DNA from: Desulfonatronovibrio hydrogenovorans DSM 9292
GTDB taxonomy: Bacteria; Desulfobacterota; Desulfovibrionia; Desulfovibrionales; Desulfonatronovibrionaceae
DNA: 64,000 nucleotides
Reading direction: 5' to 3'
NCBI RefSeq assembly: GCF_000686525.1
Contig: NZ_JMKT01000015.1
Span: 1-64,000, forward strand
Numbering within the stretch: the stretch's first letter is position 1; each line of letters begins with the position of its first letter. Positions 18,368 to 27,501 of this stretch are shown one piece after another. Both the position numbers and the translations under genes were made by a program. The notes below the pieces were generated by a model. The model was not told where the DNA came from and made no database searches. It saw only the letters and a list, made by a program, of their open reading frames with translations.

Positions 18368-18910
18368 TCAGGACGGATCTCCCTCCAGAAGCAGGACCTC
18401 GTCTTTTTGATCTCTTTCCAGAGTCAGGACGTCGACTCTTTCCGACAATGATGTATTGATTTTTTTCCCAACAAAATCAGCATGGATAGGTAGCTCCCGG
18501 TGTCCGCGATCGATGAGCACCAGCAGCTTGATGCTTCTTGGTCTTCCGAAATCAAGGAGAGCTTCCAAGGCACACCTGATGGTCCGGCCCGTAAACAAAA
18601 CGTCATCAATTAGCACCAATGTCCGGCCTGTTATGGAGAAGGTTATTTCTGTACTGTTGATGACCGGGGCAGAAGTCAAATTAGTCCAGTCGTCCCGGTA
18701 AAGGTTGATGTCCAGCTTGCCCATGCGGATTTTTTCTCCGGTCCTGGTCTCAATAATGGTCTTAATCCTTGATGCCAGATCCACACCTCTTCGTTGTATG
18801 CCAATTAGAGCCAGTTCCTTGATGTCCTGGACCTGCTCGATTATTTCAAAAGTCATTCTTTCCAGGGCCTTGTTGATTTCCTGGGAATTGAGAATAATTC
18901 TCTGTTTCAT
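18368..18910 (-). CDS. pyrR: Bifunctional pyrimidine regulator / uracil phosphoribosyltransferase PyrR
   Basis: A 180-residue PyrR. The PRPP-binding loop VLIDDVLFTGRTIRCALEAL is diagnostic, and the RRG (IGIQRRGVDLA) and DRGHRELPI motifs are present. In Firmicutes it binds pyr mRNA to attenuate transcription and has weak UPRTase activity. No pyr biosynthesis gene is adjacent, so targets lie elsewhere or it works mainly as an enzyme. It is transcribed leftward, convergent with the preceding flavoprotein and divergent from copA. AAGGAG lies just before the start. Confidence 0.93.
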   Translation of the reverse strand: MKQRIILNSQEINKALERMTFEIIEQVQDIKELALIGIQRRGVDLASRIKTIIETRTGEKIRMGKLDINLYRDDWTNLTSAPVINSTEITFSITGRTLVLIDDVLFTGRTIRCALEALLDFGRPRSIKLLVLIDRGHRELPIHADFVGKKINTSLSERVDVLTLERDQKDEVLLLEGDPS

Positions 18911-18929
18911 GTTTTTCTCCTTGACATAT

Positions 18930-18979
18930 AGCTGGACTACCCAAATTATATCTCCTGATCACTGATTGCAAGTCCAGCT
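18930..18979 (-). promoter_or_regulatory. pyrR promoter region flanked by a 9-bp inverted repeat
   Basis: On the minus strand a TATAAT box (complement of 18945-18950) lies downstream of TTGCAA (18966-18971), with a short 15-base spacer. The pair is bracketed by AGCTGGACT (18930-18938) and AGTCCAGCT (18971-18979), an exact inverted repeat. It may be an operator. Confidence 0.4.
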
Positions 18980-19028
18980 TTTCATTAGATTCGCAAATTC
19001 TGCAAACAATGCTTAATTGGGACGCATT

Positions 19029-21524
19029 ATGACCACCCAGAATTACCAGTTCAAGATTAAAGGAATGACCTGTTCAGCATGTGCTGCCAGGGTGGAAAGG
19101 GCTGTTGCCTGGCTGGAGGGAGTCCAGAAAGCAACCGTTAATCAGGCGACCGAAATTCTATATGTCCAGGCTGAGGCTAAAACTGATGTAGATGATATCA
19201 TCCAGGCAGTTCAGAAGGCAGGCTATGAAGCAGTCCGCAAGGAGGACCAGGACAGGCCGGTCAAGCTTAAGGTCAGAGGGATGACCTGCGCTGCCTGCGT
19301 TGGAAGGGTGGAGAGGATATTGAAGAAGCAGTCGGGAATAAGGGAGGCATCCGTAAACCTGGCTGATGAAAGTGCTACGCTCAGGGTAGGGCCTGACTTT
19401 GATTTTGATGTTGCTTCCAGTGCGGTAGCCAAGGGCGGCTACGAAGTTGAGTTGCTGGGTAAGGAGCGGTCAGTCCATGATGATGACATGGCTGGCAGAC
19501 TAAAGGAGATGAAACAAAAGGCCATATTGGCCATGTCCTTTGCTGTCCCCCTGATGGTGGTCTCCATGGGAGAGATGGTTGGCATACCTTTGCCGGCCTT
19601 GATCAGCCATCACGCCAATCCACTTAATTTTGCCCTGGTCCAGCTGTTACTGACACTGCCCATTGTCTGGTCGGGCAGGCATTTCTACCAGTATGGCTTT
19701 AGAAATCTTTACCACATGGCTCCCAATATGGACTCCCTTATCGCCATTGGAACAGGAGCTGCCCTGGTCTACAGCACCTGGAACCTGGTGGAAATTTTTC
19801 TGGGGCATATGCCCCATGAAAGGGCCATGGACCTTTACTATGAATCTGCTGCAGTGATCATCGCCATGGTCTCCCTTGGAAAATTTCTGGAGCAAAGGGC
19901 AAAGACCAGGACATCAGATGCCATAAGGCAGCTGATCAAACTTCGGCCGGACAAAGCTACAATCCTAGACGGTGATGAACAAAGAGTGATTAATGTCGAA
20001 GCCATCAGCCACGGACACGTGATAATTGTCAGGCCGGGTGAAAGGATTCCGGTTGACGGTACTGTAATCAAGGGTAGTTCAGCAGTTGATGAGTCAATGC
20101 TGACCGGAGAAAGCATTCCCAAGACCAAGACCGCCGGAGACAAGGTCTTTGGCGGTACTTTGAATACCACAGGCAATATCCGGTTCAAGGCAGAAAAGGT
20201 TGGTTCGGAAACCGCCTTGGCCAGGATAATCAAGATGATTGAAGATGCCCAGGGTTCCAAAGCTCCCATTGCTTCACTGGCCGATAGGGTCAGCCTTTAT
20301 TTTGTGCCGATGGTGATCACCTTGGCCTTTGTGTCTGGGCTGGCTTGGCTTTTCCTGGGGCAGACCGAATTTACCTTTGCCCTGCGAATCTTCATTGCTG
20401 TTCTGGTCATTGCCTGCCCTTGTGCCCTTGGCCTGGCCACCCCCACTGCGATCATGGTGGGTACTGGCAGGGGTGCTCAACTGGGAGTGCTGATTAAAGG
20501 CGGTGAAGTGCTTGAAGCTGCCAAGAGCGTCCAGGTGGTTGTTTTTGACAAGACCGGAACCTTGACCAGAGGCAAGCCAGCCATGACAGATCTTATGGTT
20601 CTAAATCAAGACACTGACAGGAACAAACTTCTTTCTTTACTGGGCGGAGTCGAGGATCAGTCTGAGCATCCCCTGGCTAGAGCAGTTGTAACTGGATTAA
20701 AAAAGGAAATTAATGAGTTTACCGAGCCTGACAAGTTCGAGTCCATTCCCGGCAAAGGAGTCAGGGCCAGTTTTGACCGGGATGAGGTACTTGTTGGCAG
20801 CTTTGGACTTTTTCAGGAGATTATGCCCGGGGAAATAGAGAAACATGATCTGGACGGGATCAGGCAGAAGCTTAGTACCCAGGGAAAAACCCCTTTGCTT
20901 ATGTCGGTGAATGGAAGTCCGGTCCTGGTCCTGGGAGTAGCAGATGAATTAAGAAGTGAGGCTGGTTATGTGGTGAAGCGACTCAAGGACAAGGGGATCA
21001 AGGTGGTCATGCTTACCGGTGACAATGAGGTTACGGCCAAAGCTATTGCCAGCCAGGCCGGGATCAATGATGTCCGAGCCCAGGTTTTGCCGGAAAATAA
21101 GGCTAAGGAAGTTGAAAATTATCAGAAACAGGGTTTAAAGGTAGCCATGGTAGGCGACGGAATAAATGATGCTCCGGCCCTGACTGTTGCTGATGTGGGT
21201 ATTTCCATGGGTACAGGCATTGATGTGGCAATTGAGTCCGGAGATGTGGTCCTTATGCGCGGAGATCTTGAAGGGGTCCTGACTGCTTTGGAGCTTAGCA
21301 GGGCAACAGTCAGAAACATCAAGCAGAATCTTTTCTGGGCATTCATATATAACGTAATGGGACTTCCAGTGGCTGCAGGGGTATTGAAGCTTTTCGGAGG
21401 GCCCACCCTCAGTCCCATGTTTGCCGGAGCAGCCATGGCCATGAGCTCCTTTTCCGTGGTCTCCAATGCTTTGCGGTTGAGATTTTTCAAGCCTCAACAA
21501 GAAAAAAGACAAGAGCTTGACTAG
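19029..21524 (+). CDS. copA: Copper-translocating P1B-type ATPase
   Basis: An 831-residue Cu(I) exporter. Two N-terminal heavy-metal domains carry [12 protein letters not shown] and [12 protein letters not shown]. The P-type core follows: TGES actuator loop, the intramembrane CPC in [13 protein letters not shown], phosphorylation site [27 protein letters not shown] and [10 protein letters not shown]. The C-terminal membrane motifs YNVMGLP and [15 protein letters not shown] are those of Cu(I)-specific pumps. ATG 19029 is preferred to TTG 19017. It is divergent from pyrR. No CueR- or CsoR-like gene adjoins, so regulation is not visible. Confidence 0.96.
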   Translation: MTTQNYQFKIKGMTCSACAARVERAVAWLEGVQKATVNQATEILYVQAEAKTDVDDIIQAVQKAGYEAVRKEDQDRPVKLKVRGMTCAACVGRVERILKKQSGIREASVNLADESATLRVGPDFDFDVASSAVAKGGYEVELLGKERSVHDDDMAGRLKEMKQKAILAMSFAVPLMVVSMGEMVGIPLPALISHHANPLNFALVQLLLTLPIVWSGRHFYQYGFRNLYHMAPNMDSLIAIGTGAALVYSTWNLVEIFLGHMPHERAMDLYYESAAVIIAMVSLGKFLEQRAKTRTSDAIRQLIKLRPDKATILDGDEQRVINVEAISHGHVIIVRPGERIPVDGTVIKGSSAVDESMLTGESIPKTKTAGDKVFGGTLNTTGNIRFKAEKVGSETALARIIKMIEDAQGSKAPIASLADRVSLYFVPMVITLAFVSGLAWLFLGQTEFTFALRIFIAVLVIACPCALGLATPTAIMVGTGRGAQLGVLIKGGEVLEAAKSVQVVVFDKTGTLTRGKPAMTDLMVLNQDTDRNKLLSLLGGVEDQSEHPLARAVVTGLKKEINEFTEPDKFESIPGKGVRASFDRDEVLVGSFGLFQEIMPGEIEKHDLDGIRQKLSTQGKTPLLMSVNGSPVLVLGVADELRSEAGYVVKRLKDKGIKVVMLTGDNEVTAKAIASQAGINDVRAQVLPENKAKEVENYQKQGLKVAMVGDGINDAPALTVADVGISMGTGIDVAIESGDVVLMRGDLEGVLTALELSRATVRNIKQNLFWAFIYNVMGLPVAAGVLKLFGGPTLSPMFAGAAMAMSSFSVVSNALRLRFFKPQQEKRQELD

Positions 21525-21719
21525 TACTTTACTCCAACACACAGACATTGTTAAACAAAAAGTAAGATTATTTTTTATTATTATTTCAAAAAACATCTTG
21601 CTTTTTAAAAAAAATAGGAATAATGACAAAATTATCGCTAATCATCAGTTTATGTGACGGGTTGGAATGTAGCAGCCTGGACTGGTGATTTTTTTTTAAT
21701 TTTCAGGAGTTTTTTTCTT

Positions 21720-21974
21720 ATGACCAACTTGTACGTGGGCAATCTGCCATGGAACACAACTGAGACCCAGCTTAAGGAACTTTTTTCACAGTACGGCGAA
21801 GTCACTTCTGCCAAAATCATCGAAGACCGTGAAACCGGCCGCTCCAGAGGCTTTGGTTTTGTGGAGATGGAAGCAGGTGCTGATGAGGCAATTGAAACCT
21901 TGAATGGGTCTGACTTTGGCGGACGCAACATTAAAGTAAATGTTGCCAAGCCCAAAAGAGAGGCCAGGTTCTAG
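21720..21974 (+). CDS. RRM-domain RNA-binding protein
   Basis: An 84-residue single RNA-recognition-motif protein. RNP2 is NLYVGNLPW and RNP1 is RSRGFGFVEM, both intact with their aromatic residues. The last ten residues are basic (KPKREARF). Such small glycine-poor RRM proteins are common in cyanobacteria and deltaproteobacteria and are often cold-induced or RNA chaperones; the role here is not known. AGGAG (21705-21709) and ATG 21720 define the start. The 195 bases upstream, after copA, are AT-rich with no gene. It has its own terminator, so it is monocistronic. Confidence 0.92.
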   Translation: MTNLYVGNLPWNTTETQLKELFSQYGEVTSAKIIEDRETGRSRGFGFVEMEAGADEAIETLNGSDFGGRNIKVNVAKPKREARF

Positions 21975-21995
21975 TTTTAGTTTGAAAAAAAGTTA

Positions 21996-22029
21996 AAAGC
22001 CCATTTCGCTCTGCGAAATGGGCTTTTTT
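21996..22029 (+). terminator. Rho-independent terminator after the RRM gene
   Basis: AAAGCCCATTTCGC (21996-22009) pairs with GCGAAATGGGCTTT (22013-22026) around a three-base loop, followed by a T run. It is a long, perfect stem. Confidence 0.93.
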
Positions 22030-22061
22030 ATTTGGCCTAGGCAGTTATCAAAAAGGCAATC

Positions 22062-22295
22062 TTATTTGACTGCGGATTCATTGATCCCAAAATTTCGGGA
22101 GCAGGTTCGAATCTGCAATTCCTTAATGATTACTTGCTCGTAGTTAACAAATTTGCTTCCTTTTTTGTGTTCGTCTTCAATGTAGACTTCAAGAAACTGA
22201 CTTTCTTCCCAGAAGTCGAGCAGTTCCTCGTCTTCAAGTGATTTGACCTGTTCTTCCAATGGATAGTTGTCAGGGTGACGCAGAAAATATGCCAT
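22062..22295 (-). CDS. Small hypothetical acidic protein
   Basis: A 77-residue protein not recognised by family. It begins MAYFLRHPDNYPLEEQ and is rich in Glu and aromatic residues, with a central EDEELLDFWEESQFLEVYIEDE. ATG (complement of 22293-22295) is chosen because GGAGG lies about 12 bases before it; a TTG ten codons upstream is possible. It is transcribed leftward towards the RRM terminator. It is probably soluble and monocistronic. Confidence 0.55.
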   Translation of the reverse strand: MAYFLRHPDNYPLEEQVKSLEDEELLDFWEESQFLEVYIEDEHKKGSKFVNYEQVIIKELQIRTCSRNFGINESAVK

Positions 22296-22398
22296 TACTT
22301 GCAGGTTCCTCCAGAATTTGAACAAAGTTGTCGTTGGTTACACACCAGCCTGGTTCATTGCTCAAGAGAACACTGTTAAGGCCCCTTTGTGTGTAAAA

Positions 22399-22425
22399 GG
22401 ACTGGAATTACTCTAATTCCAGTCC
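22399..22425. repeat. Perfect 12-bp inverted repeat in a divergent intergenic region
   Basis: GGACTGGAATTA (22399-22410) and TAATTCCAGTCC (22414-22425) are exact complements around CTC. The structure lies between the starts of the leftward small gene and the rightward cheW. On the minus strand it is followed by TTTT. It could be an operator or a leftward terminator. Confidence 0.6.
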
Positions 22426-22583
22426 AAACCAGCTAAGTAACTTCCTATAATCATATTGTTTATAATTAGCAACTTTTTTCGTACTTGAAAAAATGGCAGA
22501 TTGCAGTTATCTTTTTGTTTAATGGACGGTTAATCAAGACCATCCGCTTCATCCGACCTATGTTTAGCACCAGGAGAACTGAC

Positions 22584-23060
22584 ATGGAAAGTGAAATCAA
22601 AAAAAAGGACACCAATCTTCTGCAGTTGGTTACCTTTAGCATTGGCGGGGAAGAGTTCGGGGTTGAAATTCTTACCGTGCAGGAAATTATCAGGATGCTT
22701 GAAATTACCAGAGTCCCCAAAGCTCCGGAATTTGTGGAAGGAGTCATCAATCTCAGGGGCAAGGTTATTCCAATTATTGACCTGCGAAAACGTTTTGGCC
22801 TTGAATCCAAATCTCACGACAAGAATACCCGAATCGTGGTTATTGAGATTAACAAAATGATAGTTGGGTTTGTGGTGGATTCGGTCTCCGAGGTCCTGCG
22901 GATTCCTGCAGATACAGTTGAACCTCCGCCACCGGTTGTGGCCGGACTTGATTCGGAATATATCAGTGGCGTGGGCAAACTTGAAGACAGGCTTTTGATT
23001 CTTCTTGACCTGGATAGACTTTTGAGCAGAGAAGAAAAGAGTGTTTTAAGTCAAGTGTAG
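22584..23060 (+). CDS. cheW: Chemotaxis coupling protein CheW
   Basis: A 158-residue CheW-domain adaptor that links chemoreceptors to CheA. Typical segments are TFSIGGEEFGVEILTVQEII, VPKAPEFVEGVINLRGKVIP and the C-terminal LIDLDRLL-like LLDLDRLLS. ATG 22584 follows AGGAG. It is a stand-alone cheW with no other che gene beside it, followed by a strong terminator. Its receptor partners are elsewhere. Confidence 0.95.
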   Translation: MESEIKKKDTNLLQLVTFSIGGEEFGVEILTVQEIIRMLEITRVPKAPEFVEGVINLRGKVIPIIDLRKRFGLESKSHDKNTRIVVIEINKMIVGFVVDSVSEVLRIPADTVEPPPPVVAGLDSEYISGVGKLEDRLLILLDLDRLLSREEKSVLSQV

Positions 23061-23080
23061 CTTTCTTGTTTTTTAGCAAT

Positions 23081-23125
23081 AAAGGCCGGTCTCAACCTCT
23101 GCCAAGGGTTGGACCGGCCTTTTTT
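23081..23125. terminator. Bidirectional terminator between cheW and the HAD gene
   Basis: AAAGGCCGGTC (23081-23091) pairs with GACCGGCCTTT (23112-23122), with a further AACC/GGTT inner pairing and T runs on both strands. It lies between convergent genes. Confidence 0.9.
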
Positions 23126-23768
23126 AGGTTTTCCTCTTCGATTGAAGATCCCTTGTCAGCTTTGCAATGTCACAAGCCTTTTCCAGACAGTGATCAACAT
23201 ATTCAAACCCATTTGACTTTCCAATCAGAATAGTCTGCATGCCAAGATCCTTGGCTGTTTTCAGATTTTCCGGAAGATCATCAATCATTACGCACCAATC
23301 CGGATTTGCATTGAGGTGTTGAAGGACCCTTAGATATGGTTCAGGAAAGGGCTTGGGCCTGAACGAGGCTACTCTGACATCGAATATGTCTTCAAAAATA
23401 TTACTAAGACCCAGGATGGACAGCACATTTTCAGCATGGCTTTTAGATCCGTTGGTGAATATCACCTTCCGGCCATCCAGTTTTTCCAGAACCTTACGCA
23501 GGCGGATGTCCGGCCTTAAAATGCCTGCCAAATCGACATCGTGGACAAATTCCAGGTAATCATCAGGATCAACGCTATAATGAATCATCAGGCCGTTCAG
23601 GGTGACCCCGTATTCTTTCCAGTATTGCCTGCGCAGACTGTCAACCTCTGATGCTGGAATTCCCAGCCTGGATACCATGTAATGATTGATCCTTTGATCA
23701 ATCAGAGGAAAAACATTAAGCTCCTGAGAGTAAAGGGTGTTGTCCAGATCAAAGATAAAGGTATGCAT
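23124..23768 (-). CDS. HAD-family hydrolase, pyrimidine 5'-nucleotidase type
   Basis: A 214-residue haloacid-dehalogenase phosphatase. Motif I is FDLDNTLY, motif II FTNGSKSHA, the motif III lysine is in RPKPFPEPY, and motif IV is MIDDLPENL. The NTLY motif and helical cap of about 75 residues are typical of the SDT1/pyrimidine-nucleotidase subgroup. It likely hydrolyses phosphate from a small metabolite; the substrate is not determined. It is convergent with cheW and shares its terminator. Confidence 0.85.
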   Translation of the reverse strand: MHTFIFDLDNTLYSQELNVFPLIDQRINHYMVSRLGIPASEVDSLRRQYWKEYGVTLNGLMIHYSVDPDDYLEFVHDVDLAGILRPDIRLRKVLEKLDGRKVIFTNGSKSHAENVLSILGLSNIFEDIFDVRVASFRPKPFPEPYLRVLQHLNANPDWCVMIDDLPENLKTAKDLGMQTILIGKSNGFEYVDHCLEKACDIAKLTRDLQSKRKT

Positions 23769-23834
23769 GTCTTTATGGGTTAATGAGTTTTTAATGAAAA
23801 GATGTTGCGGGTTAAGACTTTGGAGTTGCTGGCC

Positions 23835-24068
23835 ATGTTGACCATTAAATGCTCAGGCTGCAGGCAAAAGCTCTGGAAATATAGAAAAATTGGTCCGGGA
23901 GAGGTGTTACGCTGCCATAAGAGCAGAATAACCAAAATATTCGATTACCAGTTTCAGGATGGCAAAATCTACTGCTCTTGTGGTCAGGCAGTTGGAATTG
24001 ACAAGGGGACCTTTTATAAGATGATCGCCAAATCCTTTACCTACTCCGGGACCAAGGACAACAAATAG
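23835..24068 (+). CDS. Small zinc-ribbon-like protein
   Basis: A 77-residue protein with two cysteine pairs, CSGC near the N-terminus and CSC after a lone C, plus the ending GTFYKMIAKSFTYSGT. Similar short zinc-ribbon-like proteins with an SFTYSGT tail occur in many anaerobes; no function is known to me. ATG 23835 with GGAG upstream is chosen over ATG 23802. The first ribbon half CSGCRQKLWKYRKIG suggests nucleic-acid or protein binding. Confidence 0.6.
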   Translation: MLTIKCSGCRQKLWKYRKIGPGEVLRCHKSRITKIFDYQFQDGKIYCSCGQAVGIDKGTFYKMIAKSFTYSGTKDNK

Positions 24069-24086
24069 CCTGCTTGAAGCAGCTCC

Positions 24087-24761
24087 TTAGATCCTGATTC
24101 CCCCCTCAGCCAATTCCTTTAAGCTTTGGATGTCCAGCAGGACCACCATGTTTCCGCTGGTTTTAATCAGACTTTCGTCCTTCATCTTTCTGATTACCCG
24201 GGACAGGGTTTCAGGAATTGTCCCAAGAAGTGCAGCCAGCTGGGTTTTGTTGATATCCAGGCTGAACTTATTCTGACCGGTATTTTCCCTTAGCAGAAGA
24301 AGGTGAGTGGCCAGCCTGGCAGGGACTTCCTTTAAACTCAGTTCTTCCACCTTGCCGACCATTTGCCTGAGCCTCATGGACATGAGCCCGAGCAGGGCCA
24401 GGCTGAGATCAGGATTGTCAGCCAGCAGGCCCCTGAATTTATCCCTTGGAAAAAATAACAAGGTACTCTCTTCCAGAGCCAGAGCATTGGCTGGAAAATT
24501 TTTCCCGGCAAAAACAGCTACTTCCGCAAATATCTCCCCAGGGCCAAAAATGTGCAGAATGTGTTCTTTGCCAAAAGGAGACAACTTGTAGATTTTTATT
24601 TTACCTTTTGTTATTCCGTAAAAACCTATCCCTGGATCATTTTCTAAAAAAATGGTCTGGCCGGCTTCGACTTTTTTGATTTGGGCTATGCTTTCCAGGG
24701 CCAGGATGTGTTCCTGGGACAACGAGGAAAAAGTTGGAAAAATTTCTAGTTTTTTGTCCAT
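24087..24761 (-). CDS. hcpR: Crp/Fnr-family regulator, HcpR-like
   Basis: A 224-residue regulator with an N-terminal cyclic-nucleotide-binding-like barrel and a C-terminal winged helix (LAALLGTIPETLSRVIRKMKD as recognition region). It lacks the four cysteines of FNR. It is divergent from hcp with a shared FNR-like palindrome between them, which is the hallmark of HcpR, the haem-binding nitrosative-stress regulator of sulfate reducers. The palindrome lies 12-25 bases upstream of its own ATG, which suggests autoregulation. The HcpR assignment rests on family plus neighbour and could be a related Crp/Fnr member. Confidence 0.82.
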   Translation of the reverse strand: MDKKLEIFPTFSSLSQEHILALESIAQIKKVEAGQTIFLENDPGIGFYGITKGKIKIYKLSPFGKEHILHIFGPGEIFAEVAVFAGKNFPANALALEESTLLFFPRDKFRGLLADNPDLSLALLGLMSMRLRQMVGKVEELSLKEVPARLATHLLLLRENTGQNKFSLDINKTQLAALLGTIPETLSRVIRKMKDESLIKTSGNMVVLLDIQSLKELAEGGIRI

Positions 24762-24772
24762 GTTTTTTCTTT

Positions 24773-24786
24773 TTGACTTAGGTCAA
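24773..24786. promoter_or_regulatory. FNR/HcpR-type operator between hcpR and hcp
   Basis: TTGACTTAGGTCAA has arms TTGAC and GTCAA around four bases, close to the TTGACC-NN-GGTCAA core reported for Desulfovibrio HcpR. It is 78 bases before hcp. Confidence 0.75.
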
Positions 24787-24863
24787 TGTTTTTTATCCTT
24801 AACCTACTATTTTTGCAACCAACGTGAACAGGTAAAACAATCTTGTAATCAAGGAGGAGCAAA

Positions 24864-26489
24864 ATGTTTTGTTATCAGTGTGAGCAGACGGCCAAAGGAC
24901 AGGGATGCACAAAGATTGGCGTGTGCGGTAAACAACCCGATACTGCAGCTTTGCAGGATCTTCTGATCTTTTCTCTGAAGGGTCTGGCCCAGGTGGCCAC
25001 GGCCGGTCGGGAAAAAAAAGTCAACGATCCGGCTGTGGGCAGATTTATGGCTGAAGCCATGTTCTCCACTCTGACCAATGTTAACTTTGATCCTCAGCGT
25101 ATTGCAGATCTGGTTAATGATACTGTCAAGAAAAGAGAGGAGTTAAAGATTAAGGTCAGCCAGGCCGGAGGCAATGTCCCCAATTCTGAAGCAGCTAAAT
25201 TTGAGCCAGGAGCTACCCTGGACGAGATGGTTGCCCAGGGTGAAAAACACGGTATTCAGGAAGAAAAGGATCCCAACCAGGATATTCACTCCCTGAAACA
25301 GACGCTTATCCTCGGCCTGAAAGGAGTTTCAGCTTATGCTGATCATGCAGCTATCCTGGGCAAAGAAGATGACGCTGTTTACGAGTTCATTCAGAGAGGG
25401 CTGGCATCAACCCTGAGAGATGACCTTTCCCTGGAGCAGTGGATTGAGCTGGTTCTTGAGTGCGGCAGGATCAATGTCCGGACCATGGAACTGCTTGATG
25501 AGGGTAATACCGGAACCTATGGTCACCCTGTACCCACCAGCGTCCCCCTGGGAGCAAGGAAAGGGAAGGCCATATTGATATCAGGACATGACCTGAAGGA
25601 TCTGGACATGCTCTTGAAACAGACAGAAGGCAAGGGGATAAATATTTATACCCATGGAGAAATGTTGCCCTGCCACGGTTATCCAGAGCTGAAAAAATAT
25701 CCTCACTTTTACGGACATTATGGAACCGCCTGGCAAAATCAGTTGAAAGAGTTTCCCAGGTTTCCAGGGGCCATTCTTATGACCACCAACTGCATCCAAA
25801 AGCCTCAGGAAGCATATATGGATAATATCTTCACCACAGGCTTGGTTGGTTGGCCTGGAGTCACTCATATCAAGGACAAGGACTTTACTCCGGTCATTGA
25901 TAAGGCCCTGGCCATGGAAGGCTTCACCCAGGATGAGGATAAGGGCGATGTAATGGTCGGTTTTGGACACAATGCGGTTCTCTCCGTGGCAGACAAGGTC
26001 ATAGATGGGGTCAAGGCAGGAAATATCAAACACTTCTTTTTGGTGGCCGGCTGTGATGGGGCCAAGCCCGGCCGTAATTATTATACCGAGTTCGTGGAAA
26101 AAGTGCCTGAGGACTGCATCGTTTTGACCCTGGCCTGCGGCAAGTTCAGGTTTTTTGATAAGAAGCTTGGCGATATAGGAGGGATTCCAAGGCTTCTGGA
26201 TGTTGGTCAGTGTAATGATGCCTACTCAGCAGTAAAGATTGCCCTGGCCCTGTCTGAAGCCTTTGAGGTCGGTGTGAATGATTTGCCCTTGTCTCTGGTT
26301 CTGTCCTGGTACGAACAAAAGGCAGTGGCTATTTTGCTGGCCCTTTTGGCTCTGGGGATCAAGGACATCAGACTTGGGCCTTCGCTTCCGGCTTTCCTGA
26401 GTGAAAATGTGCTCAATTATCTGGTTGAAAACTACAACATTAAACCCATATCAACTCCTGATGAGGATCTTAAGGCCATTCTAGGTTAA
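24864..26489 (+). CDS. hcp: Hybrid cluster protein (hydroxylamine reductase)
   Basis: A 541-residue Hcp, the cytosolic protein with a [4Fe-4S] cluster and a hybrid 4Fe-2O-2S cluster that reduces hydroxylamine or nitric oxide. The N-terminal ligands have the strict-anaerobe spacing CX2CX8CX5C (residues 3, 6, 15, 21). Hybrid-cluster ligands appear in HGEMLPCHGYPEL, MTTNCIQKP, VAGCDG and DVGQCNDAYS. AAGGAGG precedes ATG 24864. Regulation by the adjacent HcpR-like protein through the 24773 operator is very likely. A terminator follows, so it is probably monocistronic; no hcr gene is seen. Confidence 0.97.
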   Translation: MFCYQCEQTAKGQGCTKIGVCGKQPDTAALQDLLIFSLKGLAQVATAGREKKVNDPAVGRFMAEAMFSTLTNVNFDPQRIADLVNDTVKKREELKIKVSQAGGNVPNSEAAKFEPGATLDEMVAQGEKHGIQEEKDPNQDIHSLKQTLILGLKGVSAYADHAAILGKEDDAVYEFIQRGLASTLRDDLSLEQWIELVLECGRINVRTMELLDEGNTGTYGHPVPTSVPLGARKGKAILISGHDLKDLDMLLKQTEGKGINIYTHGEMLPCHGYPELKKYPHFYGHYGTAWQNQLKEFPRFPGAILMTTNCIQKPQEAYMDNIFTTGLVGWPGVTHIKDKDFTPVIDKALAMEGFTQDEDKGDVMVGFGHNAVLSVADKVIDGVKAGNIKHFFLVAGCDGAKPGRNYYTEFVEKVPEDCIVLTLACGKFRFFDKKLGDIGGIPRLLDVGQCNDAYSAVKIALALSEAFEVGVNDLPLSLVLSWYEQKAVAILLALLALGIKDIRLGPSLPAFLSENVLNYLVENYNIKPISTPDEDLKAILG

Positions 26490-26525
26490 AAGTGAGAGCA
26501 GCACCAAGCTTCTGTACCGCATTCC

Positions 26526-26552
26526 AAAAGCCCTGTCCTTGACGGGGCTTTT
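26526..26552 (+). terminator. Rho-independent terminator after hcp
   Basis: AAAAGCCCTGTC (26526-26537) pairs with GACGGGGCTTTT (26541-26552) with one G-U pair, around CTT. Confidence 0.8.
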
Positions 26553-26574
26553 GGGTTTGGGATATCCTGTATTT

Positions 26575-27393
26575 ATGCGAAAAGATTTGTCTTTAACTGA
26601 TTTTTGCTGGATGGACGGTCAGGTATTCTGTCCCAGATGCCGAGCCAGAAAAGTATACAATCTGAAAGACGGCAGATACAGATGCTCTAGCTGCAGGTAT
26701 ACATTTCAAGATTTCACCGGTCGCTGGATCAATCATTGTTCTATAAGCAACCGACAATGGTTTCAGCTGACAAGTCTTTTTGAAGCCGGGGCATCAGCTG
26801 CGGAAGTGTCCAGGCAACTCGGTCTGACTTATAATCAGTCTCACAAGGCTTTGAAGATCATCCGACTAAGCATCATGACCAGAGATGCAGCTTTTCTGGA
26901 TCTTATGGATGGCCAAACCGAGATGAAGAGATTTTGCAGACCTCAAGGCTATGATGGTGAACCGGTACACTGCATGGGGGACCATGCTCCTGTCTTCAGA
27001 TTGAGATTTAAAGGGTCAGGAGCTGAGGTTAGGATCGTCTCCAATCTTAGCGTCAAAGAAGTCATGTTCATGCCCCTTGAAAAGCAGTTCTTCAGATCAA
27101 TGTTTGTTTGTCCGGAACCATCCTCTAAAGATTATCTTCTTTTTTCCTGCTGTTCTTACCTGAGAAAAAAAGCCCAGCAAAACCAGTGTAATAAATTTAA
27201 AAAAACCCTTGAGAATAAGTCTTCGTTCTGGGAAATGTGCTTCAGGCTCATGGACAATTACCACCGCATATCACCTGAAAGTTTTGCCCTGTATCTCAAG
27301 GAATTTGAACTCAGATTCAATTTCCGCGGAATTGCTCTTTCCAGGGAAATATTATCCTGTCTTTGTTCTTTTGTGCCAAAAACAACGTATTGA
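26575..27393 (+). CDS. IS1595-like transposase-derived protein, probably domesticated
   Basis: A 272-residue protein with an N-terminal zinc ribbon (CPRCRARKVYNLKDGRYRCSSC then RYTFQDFTG), a helix-turn-helix (GASAAEVSRQLGLTYNQSHKAL) and an IS1595-like C-terminus. This layout matches ISXO2/IS1595 transposases. The expected DDE/N catalytic acids are not where they should be: the first motif reads MDGQTEMKRFCRPQG instead of a VDE-type segment. No terminal inverted repeats were noticed. ATG 26575 is used because earlier starts fall inside the hcp terminator. Placed between hcp and nrfH, it may be a DNA-binding regulator of this island; that role is inference. Confidence 0.65.
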   Translation: MRKDLSLTDFCWMDGQVFCPRCRARKVYNLKDGRYRCSSCRYTFQDFTGRWINHCSISNRQWFQLTSLFEAGASAAEVSRQLGLTYNQSHKALKIIRLSIMTRDAAFLDLMDGQTEMKRFCRPQGYDGEPVHCMGDHAPVFRLRFKGSGAEVRIVSNLSVKEVMFMPLEKQFFRSMFVCPEPSSKDYLLFSCCSYLRKKAQQNQCNKFKKTLENKSSFWEMCFRLMDNYHRISPESFALYLKEFELRFNFRGIALSREILSCLCSFVPKTTY

Positions 27394-27501
27394 AAAATTG
27401 TTTGATTACATTCTTGGGTTTTGCCATATATGAATTCAAACTCCTAAGGTAGGAATTGTTTTGAGGCCGTGAGGCCTGGTTTATTAAAAGGAGGTGGGTT
27501 C

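Noticed and set aside
22101-22116. T-arm-like GCAGGTTCGAATCTGC suggesting a tRNA
   Set aside because: It lies inside the small minus-strand gene, and no acceptor, D or anticodon arms pair around it.
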